Below are positions 7,460 to 11,961 of a stretch of DNA of 11,961 nucleotides, one piece after another. Both the position numbers and the translations under genes were made by a program. Under the pieces are notes generated by a model. It searched no databases, was not told the origin of the DNA, and saw nothing but the letters and a program-made list of their open reading frames with translations. Source of the DNA: an uncultured Lachnospiraceae bacterium (GTDB lineage Bacteria; Bacillota; Clostridia; Lachnospirales; Lachnospiraceae); contig CAMWNY010000034.1 of the NCBI GenBank assembly GCA_947175775.1, positions 1 to 11,961 of the forward strand, given 5' to 3'. The stretch's first letter is position 1. The number at the start of each line of letters is the position of its first letter.

Positions 7460-7999
7460 ATGAATAAAGAAGAACGAAGAGCGTTAAAACAGCAGTTGGC
7501 GGAAGAAAAAGAACGAATGTATAATGCGGATCCGGAGGTAAAACATTGGATAAAAACAAAGCGGACTATTTTTTGGGCGTTGGCGGTCTATTGGATTGTG
7601 CATGCGCTTTTGAGTATTATTGCATTGCAGCAGATAGGAGCAGGTTTTCGCCTCGCAACGGATGTTCTGCGACCGCTGTTTCAGTTGTTTTGGATCTATG
7701 TTTTCATCAGTCCAAATGGTACGTGGCGTGTTAATGTGGTTTTTTATTTTTGGGCGCTGAGTAATTTGGCGCTGAATTTTAACAATTATATGAGCAATCT
7801 GCAAGGATATTTTCAGGAGGCGGTGGCGCAGATACCGGTCTTGGGCGTTGTGTTTTTTATGGAAGTGTTGGTGCCATTTCTGTTTTTGGGAATTGCCTGT
7901 TATCTTACGATTCCGAAGTCACATCGGGAGTTGTCTGATCGGGTGCAGAACATGCAGCGGGAATTGTTGGAAAGTTTTAAAAAGATGAGTGAAAAGTAA
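7460..7999 (+). CDS. Small four-helix membrane protein, function unknown
   Basis: I do not recognise this 179-residue protein. It has a charged N-terminal helix (1-25), four hydrophobic segments at about 36-56, 67-84, 90-106 and 128-149, and a charged C-terminal helix (153-177) that could form a coiled coil. Both ends probably face the cytoplasm. No catalytic or metal-binding motif is apparent. Aromatic residues (Trp, Phe, Tyr) are frequent in the helices. The start at 7460 follows GGAGGAG; the ATG at 7433 overlaps the previous stop. It is the last gene of the cyclase operon, begins 23 bases after the binding-protein stop, and is followed at once by a terminator. The context suggests an accessory role in the same sensory module, but this is inference only. 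Confidence 0.8.
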   Translation: MNKEERRALKQQLAEEKERMYNADPEVKHWIKTKRTIFWALAVYWIVHALLSIIALQQIGAGFRLATDVLRPLFQLFWIYVFISPNGTWRVNVVFYFWALSNLALNFNNYMSNLQGYFQEAVAQIPVLGVVFFMEVLVPFLFLGIACYLTIPKSHRELSDRVQNMQRELLESFKKMSEK

Positions 8000-8040
8000 A
8001 AAAAACCGCTTTATGTGCTGTGAAGTGCAGGCGGTTTTTT
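8000..8040 (+). terminator. Terminator of the cyclase operon
   Basis: AAAAAACCGC (8000-8009) pairs with GCGGTTTTTT (8031-8040) across a 21-base loop that may form a small inner stem. The A-tract and T-tract flanking a GC core make it usable on both strands. It begins right after the TAA of the small membrane protein and separates that operon from the protease gene. Confidence 0.8.
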
Positions 8041-8086
8041 AAAATATACAAGAGGCTTGGGCGGTAGAAAGGAACAGGTTTGTGAT

Positions 8087-10450
8087 ATGACCAAAACGAT
8101 AAAGAGATTCATTGCACTGGTATTGGCAGCAGCGTTGCTTATTTCACCGTTTTCGGAGATAAGGCTGTATGCGGCGCAAATGCAGGAGCATACAGAAGCA
8201 GAAAGTGACACGGACCAAAATGAAGAGAATGCAGAAAAAGAAAGCCTTACGCAATCGGAGAGCAGTGAGGAATATGCCAGTGAATCAGAGAGCAGTGAGG
8301 AATATTCCAGTGAATCAGAGAGCAGTGAGGAAAGTGCCAGTGAATCGGAGAGCAGTGAGAATGGCATTGGCGAGTCGGAAACGGATATGCAAAATACTGC
8401 GGAGTCTGAGTCTGAATCTGCATATGAAAATGAAACCGAAACTGAGTCAGAGACTGTGACAGAACCGGAGATTGAAAACGCAGCAGAAACAGCAGAGGAG
8501 ATAGAAACGGAAGCTGTCGAATATCCATGCCCGACAGGGCTTGAACCGGAAAATGTTCCGTATGACGAAAACCAGGATGCATTTACAGATGCACTTGCCA
8601 ACAAAAGGTCAAGGAATGCCGATTTGCCAAGATATGACGCGCGGGAAAAAAATTATCTTCCTGCGGTCAGAAATCAGGGGACATGGGGAGCGTGTTGGAG
8701 TTTTTCCTTACTTGGTGCAATGGAAGTATCTGCGGTAAGAGATATGGGAGCAGCCGCAGATGAGATTGATCTGTCAGAACGTCATCTTGCATATTTTGGA
8801 TATAATACGGGATATGACGCGCTCGGTAACGCAAACAAAGATACGATGACCAGCCCGCCCGAATATTATTTGACAAATGGCGGAAATGATATAAGGGGCG
8901 TAGTACGCCTTATGAATTGGAATGGAGGAGCAGATGAAATAACGTATCCTTATGTGTCTGGAAATCTTCCGGAGGCATTGGAGCGGGCAGCGGCACAGGA
9001 TGCAGATGTATATCTTGAGAATGCATACCGATATAATTTTGCAAGTGCAATTTTGGATGAAAACAAAAATGTGGATTTAGAGAAAAAAGCGCAGGCAATA
9101 AAAGTCGTCAAAAGAATGATAACAGATTATGGGGCGGTGTCGTGGTCTTATTATAGCGATTCCAAATATCTGAATGCGGCAACAGGCGCCTATTATAATA
9201 ATTCCGGCGGGTCCGGTACGGCAAAGACGAATCATGCAATTATGGCGGTAGGCTGGGATGATAACTACGCGAAAGAGAACTTTAAAGAAGGCATCAGACC
9301 TCAGAATGACGGCGCTTGGATTATCCGAAACAGCTGGGGAACGGGAAATGGAGAGGGAGGATATAATTACATATCCTATGAGGATGTATCTCTTGGTTCG
9401 GGAAATCCGGTGTATGCTTTTACGGTCTGTGATTCCTCAAAATATGACAATAATTATTTTTATGGAAACACGGCTTATTCAAACGCGACAATTGCAGTTA
9501 AAAGGGCAGCGCAGGTTTTTCGGATTAAGAGTGAAAATGCCGTACGTGAAAAACTGACAGCAGTGTCATTTTTGATTGGGACATCGAATGTAACATATGA
9601 ATTGCAGGTTTATAAAAATCCTGACATAGAAGAAGGAAAAGTGACAGATCCCACAAGCGGTACACCTATGTTTAGTACGCCTCAGACAGGAGTAACCGGT
9701 TATGCGGGAATGCATACAATAGAGCTTACAACGCCTGTGTTGTTTGATGCGGACGATTACGCGGCTGTGGTACTGACTTTTCCGGATACAAGCCCGAATA
9801 TGTATTTTGACCGAAGCTATACATCGGATAGCGGTAAACAAAGAGGGGTACATATCATTGAAGAGGGACGGAGTTTTTACAGTTCGAATCTGACCTCATG
9901 GAAAGATAATTACGGAAATGACAGAACATTTCGGATGAATGCGCTTACGGTTAACAGCGATGAAATTGTAAGTGTTCCCGAAATCAAGAAAATGGATGTT
10001 AAGGAAGCACAGGACTTTGGCAGTTTTCCGCAAATCAATATCCGGTGGTCAAAGTGCACGGGTGCGCAGGGCTATAGAATTTACCGGTCGGAAGATGGAA
10101 AAAATTATGAGTTAATATACACATCGGACAGCAGTGTAAGAGCATATACAGATACACTTCCGAAGAGAGAGGCAGCGCAGTATTTTTATAAGGCGGAGGC
10201 AGTTTACAGTGACAGGACAGAGCTGTCGGAGGCTGTTGCGCAAAACGTAAAAGGAGTGATTGAGGCGCCAAAACTTACGCTTTCTTCTTACGACGGCTAC
10301 CAGGCGTTTTTTGCATGGGAAGACATCAAGGGAGCGGATGGATACGAGCTATGGCGGGTTTTGGATAATGGCAACGGAGCCGCTGAGGATGTACATGAAG
10401 CAGATTTTACATCAGGTGATGCGTATTCTTATGTAATTGATACGGATTGA
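8087..10450 (+). CDS. Secreted C1A (papain-type) cysteine protease with lectin-like and FnIII modules, stopped by TGA
   Basis: This is a secreted protease of 787 residues to the TGA. In order: signal peptide 1-30 (cleavage near LYAA), Ser/Glu-rich spacer about 35-145 with a tandem repeat, and the papain-like catalytic domain about 178-450 with oxyanion Gln197, nucleophile Cys203 (WGACWSFS), His383 (TNHAIMAVGW) and Asn415 (RNSWG). Then come a beta-sandwich region about 455-625, at the place of the lectin-like domain of clostridial C1 peptidases, a fibronectin-III-like module 628-722, and the first part of another from 723. The TGA falls in the middle of that second module, and the frame stays open afterwards to the window end, so the intact protein was probably much longer. 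The ATG at 8087 is chosen because it begins a classic signal peptide; AAAGGA lies about 13 bases upstream. An in-frame TTG at 8057 is less likely. The catalytic part is complete, so the truncated form may still be active. Confidence 0.85.
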   Translation: MTKTIKRFIALVLAAALLISPFSEIRLYAAQMQEHTEAESDTDQNEENAEKESLTQSESSEEYASESESSEEYSSESESSEESASESESSENGIGESETDMQNTAESESESAYENETETESETVTEPEIENAAETAEEIETEAVEYPCPTGLEPENVPYDENQDAFTDALANKRSRNADLPRYDAREKNYLPAVRNQGTWGACWSFSLLGAMEVSAVRDMGAAADEIDLSERHLAYFGYNTGYDALGNANKDTMTSPPEYYLTNGGNDIRGVVRLMNWNGGADEITYPYVSGNLPEALERAAAQDADVYLENAYRYNFASAILDENKNVDLEKKAQAIKVVKRMITDYGAVSWSYYSDSKYLNAATGAYYNNSGGSGTAKTNHAIMAVGWDDNYAKENFKEGIRPQNDGAWIIRNSWGTGNGEGGYNYISYEDVSLGSGNPVYAFTVCDSSKYDNNYFYGNTAYSNATIAVKRAAQVFRIKSENAVREKLTAVSFLIGTSNVTYELQVYKNPDIEEGKVTDPTSGTPMFSTPQTGVTGYAGMHTIELTTPVLFDADDYAAVVLTFPDTSPNMYFDRSYTSDSGKQRGVHIIEEGRSFYSSNLTSWKDNYGNDRTFRMNALTVNSDEIVSVPEIKKMDVKEAQDFGSFPQINIRWSKCTGAQGYRIYRSEDGKNYELIYTSDSSVRAYTDTLPKREAAQYFYKAEAVYSDRTELSEAVAQNVKGVIEAPKLTLSSYDGYQAFFAWEDIKGADGYELWRVLDNGNGAAEDVHEADFTSGDAYSYVIDTD
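8255..8359 (+). repeat. 30-base tandem repeat, 3.5 copies, in the protease spacer
   Basis: Three full units and one half unit encode SESSEEYASE, SESSEEYSSE, SESSEESASE and SESSE (residues 57-91 of the protease). Units differ by only a few bases, so the tract is likely to vary in copy number between strains. The acidic, serine-rich spacer probably holds the protease domain away from the cell surface or acts as a flexible pro-region. Confidence 0.9.
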
Positions 10451-11961
10451 TGGGCGCTTGGAAATTATTATTATAAATTGCGCGCCGTGCATGGAAACGA
10501 GTACACGAACTGGAGCACGGCATGCATTAACAGAAATCTGACTTGGCGGCAGAACAGTTATTACAGGGCATATTTTGAGTGGATTCCCGTGAGCGGTGCA
10601 TCGTCTTATAAGCTTTTTCATAAGGTGAACGGCAAAACATTTTCTGCGACGGTCAAAAATGCGAGTGCATTGATGAATATGGAGAGCGCAAACTACCGTC
10701 CTTGTGATGAACATCAATATTATGTGAAAGCGTATGATGAGTCGGGCAAAGAGATTATTCCGGAAACAGGCGTGTCTTCAACCATTGTGTTTCAAATGAA
10801 GCCGGATGCAGTCAGCATACAACGGATCGAATATGATTATGAAAATACGGTAGCGATTGCGTGGGGCGGCAGTTTGGGAGCCGACAGGACAGCAATTTAC
10901 AGAAGTGAAACGGCATCAGACAAAGGAGAACTGGTTGCGGAGATTGATGCAGAGACAGATACGTTTTATTATGAGGATACGGTATCCAAGGGAAAGACGT
11001 ATTGGTATTCTCTTGTTCCAAGTGCAATGCGAACGGATGGCGCGTGGACAAAAGGGCAGCCGGCATTATCTGACAAAGTTTTAACATTCCCGGAAGCTGT
11101 TACACTTGAGGCTGCGCAGTATATTGAGGGAAATGGTGTAAATCTTGTATGGAAGACGGCAAAAGGCGCAGAGGGTTACATTATAGAAAGAAGCGATAAT
11201 CAAGGAGATTTTCGCGTGCTCAATGTTTTGGAAGGTAATTTGTCGGCAGCTTATACCGATAAAACGGTGGAAGCCGGAAACCGTTACCGTTATAGGATAC
11301 AGTCCTATTTTACGGCAGAGGATGGAAGCAGGATTGGGGTGCCGGCGATTCACGTGATGGATACGGCGGTTTTGCCGAGACCGGCGACATTTTCAACGAT
11401 TGCAGAACAAAAACAAGACGGACAAACAGTTGTCAGGCTTTTGTGGGATGCGGAACAAAATGTGCAATCTTATACGATATATCGAAGTGAGATGTCGAAA
11501 CAGGATACACCAAAATATGTTTGCATTGCGAAAAATATCACGGAAGGACAATACATTGACAATACAGTGGTTCCGGATACATCGTACAGTTATAAACTTG
11601 CAGTTACTGTTAATGGACTGAATTCGGACCTTGAGAAGACAGAGGATAAGACAATTACGACAAGACCTGTTTTGACAGCGCTCGAAATGTCTATAGAAGA
11701 TATAGAAATTGCGCGGGATACATGGAAAGCGTTTAAAATTATGCCGAAACCGGCACACTATCCATATGAGCAGGAACTGGTATGGTCTGCATATGATGAA
11801 AACGACAATGTGCTGGAAATTGTACAGAAAAATGACACACTTGTCATAAATGGCATGGACGGCAAAGAGATTCTTTATATTTCAGATGATAGAATATATG
11901 CCGTCTGCGCATCTGATACGGCGAAGATTACACTGACGGCGGAAATTGATGGAATCAGCGC
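10451..11961 (+). pseudogene. 3' continuation of the protease gene: FnIII-like modules and a Big-2-like domain, open at window end
   Basis: The protease frame continues without interruption for 503 codons after the TGA at 10448-10450 and runs off the window. It first completes the module cut by the stop (NYYYKLRAV is the F-strand pattern), then holds about four more fibronectin-III-like modules (roughly 10541-10790, 10800-11085, 11090-11365 and 11370-11680). Each has the pattern of a Trp strand, then Y-x-I-Y/E-R-S, then D-x-x-(V)-x(4-5)-Y-x-Y-x. From about 11680 a Big-2-like domain begins (LTALEMSIEDIEIA, with MPKPAHYPYEQELVWSAYD). No ribosome site or plausible start lies after the stop. This is therefore read as the rest of the same gene rather than a separate one. 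Such modules usually act as spacers or as binders of polymers or the cell wall. Confidence 0.75.

Noticed and set aside
8045..8050. TATACA as the -10 of the protease promoter
   Set aside because: No acceptable -35 is found at 16-18 bases upstream, where the operon terminator sits; the true promoter was not identified.
8255..8359. Short regular repeats as a CRISPR array
   Set aside because: The units are contiguous with no unique spacers and encode an in-frame peptide repeat.
8011..8604. Serine-rich open frame of 197 codons on the minus strand
   Set aside because: It is the reverse complement of the Ser/Glu-rich repeat of the protease; low-complexity repeats commonly leave a second frame open.
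41..10450. A variant genetic code explaining both in-frame stops
   Set aside because: The two interruptions use different codons (TAG and TGA), each only once, and TGA plainly ends two other genes here.
10450..10476. ATG overlapping the TGA (10450-10452) as a restart after the protease stop
   Set aside because: It is in another frame and meets a TAA after eight codons, so it cannot express the downstream modules.

Overview
The window looks like chromosomal DNA from a low-to-mid GC Firmicute, most likely a gut clostridium of the Lachnospiraceae type. This is inferred from AGGAGG-type ribosome sites, sigma-A-like promoters, a GGDEF protein with a Cache sensor, a lipoprotein of the amino-acid-binding family, and a secreted papain-type protease followed by fibronectin-like repeats. 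No rRNA, tRNA, CRISPR array, insertion sequence or phage gene was seen. The longest stretch without a gene is the 205-base divergent region at 5174-5378.

Left part (1-3120, + strand): a PMCA-type calcium P-type ATPase enters from the left edge. Its reading frame is cut by an in-frame TAG at 41-43, just after the A-domain dephosphorylation loop; from 74 to 2233 the rest of the pump is intact. A HAD-family phosphatase follows with a translationally coupled start. After it lie a compact nested inverted-repeat structure (3014-3083) and, directly abutting, a strong terminator (3084-3120).

Middle part: on the minus strand (5173-3131) is an unusual membrane protein with an N-terminal zinc ribbon, a disordered linker, one membrane segment and an extracellular leucine-rich-repeat domain. 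Divergent from it, a well-formed promoter (5324-5352) drives a three-gene + strand operon that ends in a terminator at 8000-8040. The genes are a Cache-HAMP-GGDEF diguanylate cyclase without an obvious inhibitory site, a lipoprotein of the SBP_bac_3 family whose two halves are in swapped order (apparent circular permutation), and a small four-helix membrane protein. I infer a possible solute-sensing module that feeds cyclic-di-GMP synthesis.

Right part (8087 to the window end, + strand): a large secreted C1A cysteine protease carries a signal peptide, a Ser/Glu-rich spacer with a 30-base tandem repeat, an intact Gln-Cys-His-Asn catalytic set, a beta-sandwich (lectin-like) region and fibronectin-type-III-like modules. 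The frame stops at a TGA (10448-10450) in the middle of one module, then continues open for another 1.5 kb of the same modules plus a Big-2-like domain to the window edge. Two long genes with single in-frame stops in 12 kb suggest either recent nonsense mutations or sequence errors.

Most worth a second look: the permuted binding protein and its operon with the cyclase, the structured element at 3014-3083, and the two in-frame stops.
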